A DNA stretch of 29,782 nucleotides from Mitosporidium daphniae (lineage: Eukaryota; Microsporidia): contig NW_013546212.1 of assembly GCF_000760515.2 (NCBI RefSeq), forward strand, positions 1 through 29,782, read 5' to 3'. The notes below the pieces were generated by a model that was not told the DNA's origin, did no database searches, and worked only from the letters and a program-made list of their open reading frames with translations. Positions 22,443 through 29,782 of this stretch are shown here, one piece after another. Position numbers and translations under genes: made by a program. The stretch's first letter is position 1; each line of letters starts with the position of its first letter.

Positions 22443-22573
22443 AAATTTTATGGCGTAAAAAGGATCTTTCATAATAAATTGAAATTGGACAATCTTGTAT
22501 CGCATTCGATTACTTGGTTCTGTTTGTAATAATTGTAATATAAATATATATTAGATTATTTTGCCGGTCCAAT

Positions 22574-22692
22574 ATCTACGGCCATACACACTGGAAAACA
22601 CCGGGTCTCGTCCGATCCCCGAAGTCAAGCCAGTGCTGGCGCAGTCAGTACTATGATGGGTGACCGCATGGGAATACTGCGTGCTGTAGGTT
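22574..22692 (+). rRNA. 5S ribosomal RNA
   Basis: About 119 nt with the canonical eukaryotic 5S layout. Terminal helix I pairs ATCTACGGC with GCTGTAGGT. The conserved internal elements ACCGGGTCTCGTCCGATC, AAGTCAAGC (A-box/internal element region) and GGGTGACCGCATGGGAATAC (C box, loop E region) are present in order. It is a single, dispersed copy between protein genes rather than inside an rDNA repeat. The ends could be off by one or two bases. Confidence 0.95.
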
Positions 22693-22697
22693 CTATC

Positions 22698-22702
22698 TTT
22701 TT
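22698..22702 (+). terminator. Pol III T-run after 5S rRNA
   Basis: A T5 run begins six bases past the 5S 3' end, followed by more T-rich sequence; it is the likely RNA polymerase III stop and falls only 24 bp before the next start codon. Confidence 0.6.
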
Positions 22703-22725
22703 AATTTTAAAACTTTCAAGTGTCA

Positions 22726-24370
22726 ATGTCTTCTGACCCCCCCAATAACTTGGCCTCATCCTATGGAATGGGATATAAACTGTTAAAGCAAATGGGCTTT
22801 TCCCAGGGTGAAGGAGTTGGAAAAAAGCACGGCATTGCTGTTCCTTTGTCCCATGGAGATTTAAGACCAAAGCAGGCAGGCCTCGGATATTATAAGGAAG
22901 AAACTAACGCTTCCATTGATCTGGGAAAAGCTTCCTCCTCCCTAGACGGCTCTTTACAGCATAAAAAGAACCCCCAATCGCTAAAAGAGCATGCTAGAAT
23001 TCAGAAAAAGAAAGTTGATCTGATTCAAACAAAGGTAGAGCCTCTCTCATCTATCTTGGGGGATGCGCGAGAAATGATGATGCCGCCGGTTGGTATGGAG
23101 CATGTGGTTTCCTCTTCAGATTCAGGCCTGAAAAAAGTCCTAGAAGTGGAGGAAAGATGGTTGTTTTTAATGAAAACCGAACGAGATTCGATTGAAATAC
23201 AAGTCCCAATTTACGAGGCATTGGATGAGTTAACACGCTCTCTTTCGTCTGCAATTTCTATGATCAAACAAAAGCTTTCTGAAAAGCTGGACGAACCACA
23301 TATATGGTTACAAGAAATTTTCCAATCCCACATTATTGAAAAAGTAAAGCTTTTCTACATCCAAATGGAAGAAAAAAGCCGTGCCACCATCACCTCCAAA
23401 CTAGAAGATAAAGTTTCCGGAGAGCTACACAGGGCCATCAATGATGCAGAAAGCAAGGCAGCCTCAGTTTTGTCTGCGACTAACAACATCCTCAGTTCAC
23501 TGCTGATCCCATTGCACCGGAAGGGATCGTTGATGGAAACAAATATATATTTTCCAGCCGTCTTTACACGGAAACTTCTGCCAGTATACTTGCAGATGGA
23601 AAATGTGATTGGCGATCGCATCTCAGGTCCATTTATTTCGCAATATTTTATCTTGGGACTGCTGTTGCCTGCAATTAAAATTTATATTAGGTCTGCCAGC
23701 CTTCGAGAAGTCCATAGCCCCATTGTTTGGTGGCTTGAGGTGCTTCCCTGGGAGATTGTAGAAAATATCATGGAAACGGTTGTGATTCCACAATTGAAGG
23801 AGGTTGGCTCAGATTTTATTGATGAGGTTGTGCAGCCCTGGCTTCCATTCCTGAACAGTGAAAAGACGTTGATTTGTCTTTGTGAGTGTCTTCTTTCCTC
23901 TCCTTTTGACTCTGCAAAACAGCTTGAAGAGATCCTTACTGTATTGCGAGGGATTGGTCGTATTCCGGCCAGTGCAGAGCATTTTCTTGCAGAAAGACTC
24001 TCAAGCTTCCTATTGAAGAACCTCAAGATTGACCCGGAAGAGCAGGAGCTCGATGCACTCGAGACGGTGATTGAGGCTTCTGATGTTGTTTCGTTGGATC
24101 TGATGGCAGGCGTACTTGCAAATGGTCTTTTCCCCCTTCTTTCTTCATATGCAGCAGCATGGATGCGCTCTTGCACTGTGGAAGACTTGAGAACATCGGC
24201 TGCCGATGATATTTTTGGATGGTTTGTTGGGTTTATTTATCACTAGGTACACCGGCTGGAAACTGCTGCTTCCAGAAGAATTTTCTAACATGCCCGTGAT
24301 TACTGGTGCCTTGCGCACAGTGCTAGATGCACTGAACCGAAAATATGACGAAAAACTTTCTCGAAGCTGA
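22726..24370 (+). CDS. NTR1: NTR1/TFIP11-type G-patch splicing factor
   Basis: Exons 22726-24221 and 24247-24370 with a 25-nt intron give 539 residues. TFIP11/Ntr1 binds and activates the DEAH helicase Prp43 to take apart the intron-lariat spliceosome. The N terminus carries a G-patch (YGMGYKLLKQMGFSQGEGVG and on to QAGLGYY, about residues 13-63). A long helical GCFC-type region follows, and the splice creates the family C-terminal signature FGWYTGWKLLLP (WYxGWK), which fixes the intron. At 539 residues it is shorter than animal TFIP11 (about 840), mainly through loss of the low-complexity N-terminal extension before the G-patch and of linkers. The ATG is 33 bp past the 5S gene end. It is convergent with the GID9 gene. 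Confidence 0.88.
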
Positions 24371-24479
24371 TATTTTTAGACCCGCCGCATTAGTGGACTT
24401 ATGGTCGCATTACTAGAAGCCTTTTATTTGTGCCAAGTGCATTACAAGGGAGCAGAGTTGCTTATGAACTTTGTAAACG

Positions 24480-25652
24480 TTACAAAAAATAGATCTTTTG
24501 AATGCGGTCTCGATTAAATTTTTCCCCCGTCAGCGGACAGGTAATAAACCCATCAGCATCTGGCACTCCGATTGCCCTTTCGGAGAAAACCTGCCCGTTT
24601 GGGAGGGCAATTGCATTGGAGAGGCCGCCACCAGAGATTATTTCTCCGGAGATACGGCAAATGACTTGTGACGAGTCGTTTCTGCTCAAAGGGAGACAAT
24701 CGGCCAACTTGAATAGATCTGGTTCTGTACATAATGGGCAGCGCTTAACAGCAGCATCTGGCCGGCATTGAGGCGTCTTTAGGATGGCCAGGCCCGCTTC
24801 TAAATATATCTGTAGGATCGATCTCAATGGCAGTGTCCCGAAGCACTGACAGGCAGCTGCCTTGAAAAGAGCGCCGAGGACCTTCCACTTTTCACGTGTT
24901 TGGGTTTCACTTGGGGGTTTTTCTGGGCAGGCTAGCAAAGTCATCGCTTTGCGAATCGCAGTTGACAGCATCGGCGAATCTGTGCCAAGAGCTGGGAAAT
25001 ATAGCTGGGCATATTCCAGGGCTTGCAGCTTATCCTCGATCTTGCGAAACTCTTCTATTCGTAGCAAGAGCTCGATTCCTTCCTGGCATGGTAAGTAATT
25101 GGATGCTCATACTGGCAATTTGAATGAGCCCTTTTTAGCTCTTTCGATCCAAGCAATTGCAGTGGTTAGCGAATGGTCCGCCTCCATATCCTTGTGGACG
25201 ATTTCATCCAGCGCCACCCAAAAGGACGATATTATCGATATACTGTCTCTTGAAAGAGAGGGGAAGTATTGCATAGCACTTTCGATGCAGCCATTTCGCA
25301 ATAAAAAGTCGAGGATGAGAAGCGAGTGGTCCGTGGGCAATTCTGATGCGAAAATAGAAAGCAGAGTTTTTTCTAGCTTTTCCTCTATTTTTCGCTCCTT
25401 ATGCAGCTATATGATAGGGTCGGGCCAGATCTTACATTCTCAAGTAGGGTTGATAGCTTTTCGCGCATCTCGGCGATTTCGTAATTTTTGGCGAGAGTTC
25501 TTTGAATGGAGGACAATTCCCTTTCCGTATCCCTTTGATGCGATCGTATCAGTGCTCTATACGTTTCACATTGGATCTACGGTTATTAGCTGAGCGGCCA
25601 TGCTATCTACCTTAATAAGGACATGGTACGCCATCGACTGATCTGCATTCAT
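24480..25652 (-). CDS. FYV10: GID/CTLH E3 ligase subunit Gid9 (Fyv10/MAEA)
   Basis: Exons 25652-25611, 25576-25436, 25406-25113 and 25082-24480 (introns 34, 29 and 30 nt) encode 359 residues, close to human MAEA (396). MAEA/Fyv10 is one of the two RING-like subunits of the GID/CTLH ubiquitin ligase, which in yeast degrades gluconeogenic enzymes. Seen in order: an N-terminal coiled region, a LisH-like segment (LLILDFLLRNGCIESAM), the CTLH stretch (GIELLLRIEEFRKIEDKLQ), a CRA region, a segment with LKTPQCRPD, then the degenerate RING domain with CPLC, VICRISGEII, ALPNGQVFSE and CPLTGEKF before the conserved aromatic C-terminal tail KIYFL. The tail end IYFL matches the family's IY(I/F)M ending. 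The partner Gid2/RMND5 is not in the window. Confidence 0.9.
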
Positions 25653-26157
25653 AAATTATTTTTGAAATCCACATTTTAATCAATCACCTTGAGGGCAATT
25701 GGATTTTAAAGTCCATTTTGATGATCAGGCCACGACGGCGAGCGAGTTTTGAATGGAGGGCAACGCCTACCTTGTGCGAGTCAACTTTGAGTGATCGGCA
25801 GGCTTTGCGACATTAAAAGTTGAGGGTATTTTGTCTCAATTTCTCAGGACACTCGTATTAATGGACAACGAACGGCATGCGTGCCATTAATTCATGAAAT
25901 TCGCGTGGTATTGCAATCCCCCAGTAATTTACACCAATTAAGGCACCTGAGCGAAAAAGTGCCATTTAGTAGGGCTGTATTTTGAGCGCAAGCAACATTG
26001 TTTCTGTAGATGCCATAAATGCTTCCCTGTTTACGTTTGCAGTCCAACGTTACCCTTTGATTGCGAAACGTCCGTTTGAGGCAAAAAAATTGCTCAAAAG
26101 CCATGTCAAGCAACATGAGCGGCCAAAATGCCCTGTTTGCTTGTCATCTTATTTATT
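25653..26157. other. Intergenic stretch with weak coding signal
   Basis: These 505 bp lie between the GID9 start and the end of the CCCH gene, both on the minus strand. On the plus strand there are an ATG at 25753 (MEGNAYLVRVNFE) and open segments of 40-50 codons in two overlapping frames near 25810-25890 and 25849-25980, plus a segment from about 26010 with a CPVC pair (HERPKCPVCLSS) that runs antisense into the CCCH gene's 3' end. I could not connect them with consistent splice phases and recognise no family. It also must contain the GID9 promoter. Confidence 0.35.
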
Positions 26158-27510
26158 TCATAATTCACCGCCATCTGAGAGGGCCAAGAGAAATGGCGAG
26201 CCCGGAGGCGATGTCATTGTTACTTGGCTGGCAGAAGAAAATCTCTCTCCAGACGGTGCCTGCTTCTTATCAATGGTATCCATTGAAATCAGGGGAGCCG
26301 AAGAGGGGGGCATTGCATCATCGTGTCGTTGCATGCAAAAGGGCCGAGCACAAACAGATCCAAAGCGGCACGGTGTTGACGGGGCATCCGAAGTGGGGTG
26401 CAGAAAAATGCAATCAACTCGGGCACAAATAGGACCATACCTACAGGGCACGGCGGGTCTGTTTTGAGGGGTCAAGGGATGATGTGGCGTAGGTATTGTC
26501 GGAATAGCTGGGTGGGCATATGCACAGGCGTCGCCGCGGCCACACCACGGATAGTACCGGCAGATTTCTGTAGATGCTCCAGATTGGCCTCGCGTGGAAA
26601 CACTCAGCGCCGCCGGCGATGAATGCACATATGGACAGGCGACGTTCTTGCAAAGATGATCAAATCTGCATGGCATTGCGGACTTTATTTGAACAGATGG
26701 ATCGGCAGATGTGCCGTCCTCTCTTTTTTTGGCGAGGGAGTCATCATGGGAATAGGGGCACGCGTCCCCAAGGTTGCACTTTGGATAATAGAGACAAGGA
26801 ATCGATTTCTTGAAAAGAGTCGCAGAACAACTGTCGGCTTCGGCGGTTTCATCGGAGATGACGGAAAACTTTTTCGATTTCGGCAGGGACTGGTCTCGTC
26901 GAATTCGCCGTGTATCTTCGTGCCGATCAATAGATCGGCTGCGTTGTCTTGCATGTGAAGAACGACGATAAGGGGCGGAGGAGGATGAAGAGGGGCCGTT
27001 ATCCAAAGAAACAGTGAACGAGACATNTTTGGACCGGGAACGAAGTCTTTCTGTTGGACCATCCCATCTGCCTCTGTATCGCTCCGGAGGCGATTCTCTG
27101 CGACGATATGCCTTTTCGCGAGAGCCTTCCCTACGATCACTGCGATTTCGTTCGCGATGGTGATAGTTTGAGTGATCCTTTTGAGAAAATTCCCCTGGCT
27201 GCTTATTGGAAGTGCCCTCTACTCGGCTCTGAATCGCACCATCTGAGATTCCCTGCTCCATGTCCATAGACTGCCCAGCCGGTGTTAGCCACGAAACCAG
27301 CTTTTCTGCAGCGCTGTTCCCGCCCTCCAAAAATACCGCTAGCTCTGCGGTCATCTCTTGCGATGATTTTCTGGAAGCAATAAGAACAAGGATATATTCT
27401 GTGAGCATCTCTGCATCAGTAGATGCCACATGCATCTCCTGCAGCTTTTGCAGAATGGACGAGCGCTTCTGCTCACCAGCATTGCCTGTGGCCATGGACA
27501 TCTGGCTCAT
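26158..27510 (-). CDS. Nab2/ZC3H14-like CCCH zinc-finger poly(A)-binding protein
   Basis: A single 450-codon frame on the minus strand, starting at ATG 27510 and ending at TGA 26160-26158. Residues about 15-80 (LQKLQEMHVASTDAEMLTEY and on) form a helical PWI-like N-terminal domain as in Nab2/ZC3H14. An arginine/serine/glutamate-rich linker (about 100-230) is followed by five CCCH fingers of the C-x5-C-x4/5-C-x3-H type: CLYYPKCNLGDACPYSH, CRFDHLCKNVACPYVH, CRYYPWCGRGDACAYAH, CRYGPICARVDCIFLH and CRFGSVCARPFCMQRH. This finger type is specific to the poly(A)-binding Nab2 family, which controls poly(A) tail length and mRNA export. Five fingers match animal ZC3H14; yeast Nab2 has seven. One base at 27027 is ambiguous. 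No intron is needed. Confidence 0.85.
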   Translation of the reverse strand: MSQMSMATGNAGEQKRSSILQKLQEMHVASTDAEMLTEYILVLIASRKSSQEMTAELAVFLEGGNSAAEKLVSWLTPAGQSMDMEQGISDGAIQSRVEGTSNKQPGEFSQKDHSNYHHRERNRSDRREGSREKAYRRRESPPERYRGRWDGPTERLRSRSKXVSFTVSLDNGPSSSSSAPYRRSSHARQRSRSIDRHEDTRRIRRDQSLPKSKKFSVISDETAEADSCSATLFKKSIPCLYYPKCNLGDACPYSHDDSLAKKREDGTSADPSVQIKSAMPCRFDHLCKNVACPYVHSSPAALSVSTRGQSGASTEICRYYPWCGRGDACAYAHPAIPTIPTPHHPLTPQNRPAVPCRYGPICARVDCIFLHPTSDAPSTPCRFGSVCARPFCMQRHDDAMPPSSAPLISMDTIDKKQAPSGERFSSASQVTMTSPPGSPFLLALSDGGEL

Positions 27511-27656
27511 GTAGAAATTTATTAAATTACAAGTCAGATTTGTGCGTTTATTAATTTACAAATAACAGCAACTAAATTTTCGGGTTATTTCCAGACTCCT
27601 AACCCTAATTGGGGTTCGCATCAAATCTTGGTGATTTGTGCTTTCTTGCATGCAAG
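27511..27656. promoter_or_regulatory. Divergent promoter region with AACCCTAA element
   Basis: These 146 bp separate the CCCH gene (minus) and NAD kinase (plus) start codons. At 27597-27616 lies CTAACCCTAATTGGGGTT, in which AACCC and GGGTT form an inverted repeat and which contains AACCCTAA, the core bound by Tbf1-type factors in many fungi. A role is inferred only. Confidence 0.35.
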
Positions 27657-28710
27657 ATGAACATTCTCATCATGTGTAAGGACGATGCAGAAACGATCAG
27701 AATGAGCACAGAGTTTATTTTGCAGCTCGACAGCATCATCACATATACTTCTCTGGTGGCGTATGTGCCCACTTCGTTTTGCATTGCACCCTCGTCCTGC
27801 CACAATATTCATTTAGAGACATGGGATCCTGGTTGCGAGCAGTTACAAAACCTGGATCTTGTGCTCGCCATCGGCGGCGATGGTACAGTTTTAAATGCCG
27901 CGTGGCAATTCCAAGGTCCGCCTATACCACCGATCCTACCGATTTTCCTCCGAGGTACGCTCGGCTTCCTAACACTATGGGACCTTTCGTCGACATTTGA
28001 ATTGCTTTTAAAGGTCCCTTTAAACCTGCCATCTATTTCGGAGCGAATGCGCCTGTGCTGCAAGATTATCTATCGAACTGGCGATTGTTCCCGTCTTTTT
28101 CATGTCCTTAATGAATGTGTGGTCGATAAAGGCGCCTATGGCGGCCTACTGAAGCTGGAGTTGCATGCTGCATCTCGCATGACAGAGGCATCTTTCAATC
28201 GAGCGGCGACCTCGTGTGACGCAGAGGAGCCTTTTTACCGTTTGTTGTCGATAATATCTGCCGATGGTGTGATAGTGGCCACGCCCACAGGATCGACTGC
28301 CTATTCTGTACACGAGACTTTCTAACGGCCATAGATGTCTGCTGGAGGCCCGATCATTCATCCCACGCTCAAAGCAATGCTTCTCACGCCCATCTGTGCC
28401 CATTCTCTTTCGTTCCGCCCAATTGTTCTGCCATTGGAGGAGATACTTTCCATCTCGCTGGCCGAAAATTGCCGCTCCGAAAGCGCCTGGGTAAAGCGGG
28501 ATTTCCTTATTTTAGGTCTCATTTGATGGGCGCAGTAGAATTGAGCTAAGGAAAGGGGATAGAATTATAATTGGCCGCTCTTCGTGGCCGCTACCTCTAC
28601 TTACGGCACCGAGCAACTCAACTTCTACCCAGACAATTGAATGGTTTGACTCGCTTTCGGCCCGTCTACACTGGAACGAAGACTATGCAAGGGCCTCGGC
28701 CCCCACATAA
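27657..28710 (+). CDS. ATP-NAD kinase
   Basis: Exons 27657-28307, 28335-28490 and 28516-28710 (introns 27 and 25 nt, the first with CTAAC) encode 333 residues. NAD kinase phosphorylates NAD to NADP, the only route to NADP. The signature motifs are in order: [14 protein letters not shown] (GGDG, about residues 77-90), [38 protein letters not shown] (the intron splits this motif), [10 protein letters not shown] and the C-terminal [20 protein letters not shown]. The product lacks the long N-terminal extensions of yeast Utr1 and Pos5 and shows no obvious presequence, so it is probably cytosolic. ATG 27657 is preferred; upstream frame extension has no ATG. It is convergent with RPB6. Confidence 0.93.
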
Positions 28711-28821
28711 TGGCTCCCGAGCAGGGGATGCATGCCAACTAGCTGGCCAACAAATAATTAATAGAGAAAGAGACCTACAACACAATAATTTGGTCACATA
28801 GACGAGCATCGGCATTGTGTA

Positions 28822-29328
28822 TTAAAAATCCATCAGCAGCTCGTCCACGGCCCAGTCTTCGTACGAACGGTCGGGAAGGTATCGCCGGATCAGAAACGGG
28901 ATCTTTCGTTCTCGAAGCTCCTTCATTGCGATTTGTAGCGGGTCTGTCTCTCCTTCAAGCTCGACCATCGGCGGTGCATTCATACTAGGAATAAATGAGA
29001 TTGGATCGCACCTGAGCTGCAGAGCTCGTGTACCGAGGAGCCGAGCTCGCTCATACTTGGTCATGTACCTGGTCGTTATGCGCTTTTCAATTGGAAGCAA
29101 TGTGGTCGTATAGCCGGTAAACGAGGAAGATGAGGCTGTGGATGCCGGCAGCTCTATCAAATGGGTAGATGCGGTCGGGTCTGTTGCAAGCAGCGATGCT
29201 TCGAATCCAGACTCCTTTGATTCGTCGCGAAACATTTGCTCGCTTTCGTGTGTCGGTTCTTCTTCCTCGTCCATGATGGGCTCTTCGTCCTCGTGAAAGC
29301 CATGCATATCGACCTCATTATCGGACAT
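28822..29328 (-). CDS. RPB6: RNA polymerase I/II/III shared subunit RPB6
   Basis: Exons 29328-29012 and 28984-28822, separated by a 27-nt intron, give 159 residues. RPB6 (ABC23, Rpo26) is a common subunit of all three nuclear RNA polymerases. The N-terminal half is an acidic, disordered region ([14 protein letters not shown]), as in the family. The conserved core is nearly textbook: [59 protein letters not shown] and [14 protein letters not shown]. The intron is a multiple of three without a stop, so an unspliced message would insert nine residues (RCDPISFIP) into the core just before SMNAP. Family conservation shows it must be spliced. It is divergent from the RRP42-like gene with 60 bp between start codons. 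Confidence 0.96.
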   Translation of the reverse strand: MSDNEVDMHGFHEDEEPIMDEEEEPTHESEQMFRDESKESGFEASLLATDPTASTHLIELPASTASSSSFTGYTTTLLPIEKRITTRYMTKYERARLLGTRALQLRCDPISFIPSMNAPPMVELEGETDPLQIAMKELRERKIPFLIRRYLPDRSYEDWAVDELLMDF

Positions 29329-29388
29329 GTTCCCAATAAATACTAAAAGCCGGTAAAATTAATTTTTAATTGCAGTTTCACGTAATAA
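29329..29388. promoter_or_regulatory. Bidirectional RPB6/RRP42 promoter
   Basis: Only 60 bp separate the divergent start codons, so both promoters must overlap here. The stretch is AT-rich with no clear TATA box. Confidence 0.5.
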
Positions 29389-29782
29389 ATGTCGTTGCCC
29401 CTCTCGCTTTCAGAAATCTGCTATTACCGGTCCGGGTTTGTCTCGGGGGTGCGCGTCGACGGGCGTTCTCTGATGCAAAAGCGGCAATCCATGATTTCCG
29501 TCAATACCCTCAAACACACACCGGGCTCTGCCTCGATTACCATTGATGGGACAAGCATTCTGATCGCCATACAGGCCAAATTTTGCGAACAGCCAACGCC
29601 GATCCAATTCCTGGTAGACTAGTAAGTTTGTGTTGGTGTTATCATTAGCGCACCATCGGCCAAAATTTTCCAGCCCGAGACAATAGCAGCAAAATGTGCG
29701 CTTCTGCAAGAGCTCCTCACATCGGCTTATGCCTCCATGCGGGAATTCCAAGTGGGAAGCTCCACTGGATACTGGCACTTGA
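29389..29782 (+). CDS. RRP42: RRP42-like RNase PH-fold exosome subunit (5' part)
   Basis: Exon 29389-29621, a 27-nt intron (GTAAG..TAG) and a second exon from 29649 that runs off the window. The exosome core is a hexameric ring of RNase PH-like proteins that holds RNA for 3'-5' decay and processing in nucleus and cytoplasm. The visible 122 residues show the fold's N-terminal pattern: FVSGVRVDGRSLMQKR, a GSASITIDGTSILIAIQAKF strand pair with the family's GSA..GNT-like turn, and FLVDYAPSAKIFQPE, corresponding to FFVDCSANATP in Rrp42. The spacing to the TGYWHL segment fits the CWVLY strand. Rrp45, Rrp43 and Rrp46 are alternatives; Rrp42 fits best. The end of the gene is missing. Confidence 0.75.

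Noticed and set aside
25071-25113. Frameshift or 42-nt intron in GID9
   Set aside because: The 30-nt intron 25112-25083 keeps frame and gives the same spacing between the Trp and RIxEF motifs as human MAEA.

Overview
The window is nuclear DNA from a very compact eukaryote. Most protein genes are interrupted by spliceosomal introns that are unusually short. I infer 59 introns from reading-frame continuity and family alignment. 57 of them are 22-36 nt (mostly 24-31), all start GT and all end AG (mostly TAG or CAG); the exceptions are 47 and 87 nt. Stop codons are used in the standard way. The gene set (septin, Spt20, Nab2-type zinc-finger protein, a Schizosaccharomyces-like TERT with T motif and TEN domain, proline dehydrogenase with a mitochondrial-type N terminus) suggests a reduced, early-diverging fungus, perhaps of the rozellid/microsporidian-like lineage. 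The taxonomic placement is inference; the sequence alone does not prove it.

Layout: 1-5.3 kb holds the 3' end of a DPB4/POLE3 histone-fold subunit, calcineurin B, a ZIP-like membrane protein and, convergent, the splicing helicase PRP16. 5.6-8.8 kb holds SEC61 alpha, an unassigned minus-strand gene and a Maf/HAM1-like nucleotide pyrophosphatase. A tRNA-Lys(CTT) follows. 8.97-13.7 kb on the minus strand is telomerase reverse transcriptase (TERT, at least 13 exons), directly downstream of an 11-exon septin. 13.8-14.9 kb has no confident gene apart from a small two-exon candidate. 14.9-19.4 kb holds intronless proline dehydrogenase and a convergent 12-exon MCM7. Then come tRNA-Ala(CGC), an 8-exon SPT20-like SAGA subunit, a coiled-coil protein, a 5S rRNA gene, an NTR1/TFIP11 G-patch splicing factor, a Gid9/MAEA ubiquitin-ligase subunit, a five-finger CCCH poly(A)-binding protein, NAD kinase, RPB6 and the start of an RRP42-like exosome subunit.

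The genes are single housekeeping genes on alternating strands with intergenic gaps of about 20-270 bp; there is no operon. Themes recur: splicing (PRP16, NTR1) beside very short introns; DNA replication and chromosome ends (DPB4, MCM7, TERT); transcription and RNA metabolism (RPB6, SPT20, NAB2-like, RRP42, 5S, tRNAs). No transposon, CRISPR array or virus-derived gene was seen; the only reverse transcriptase is TERT.
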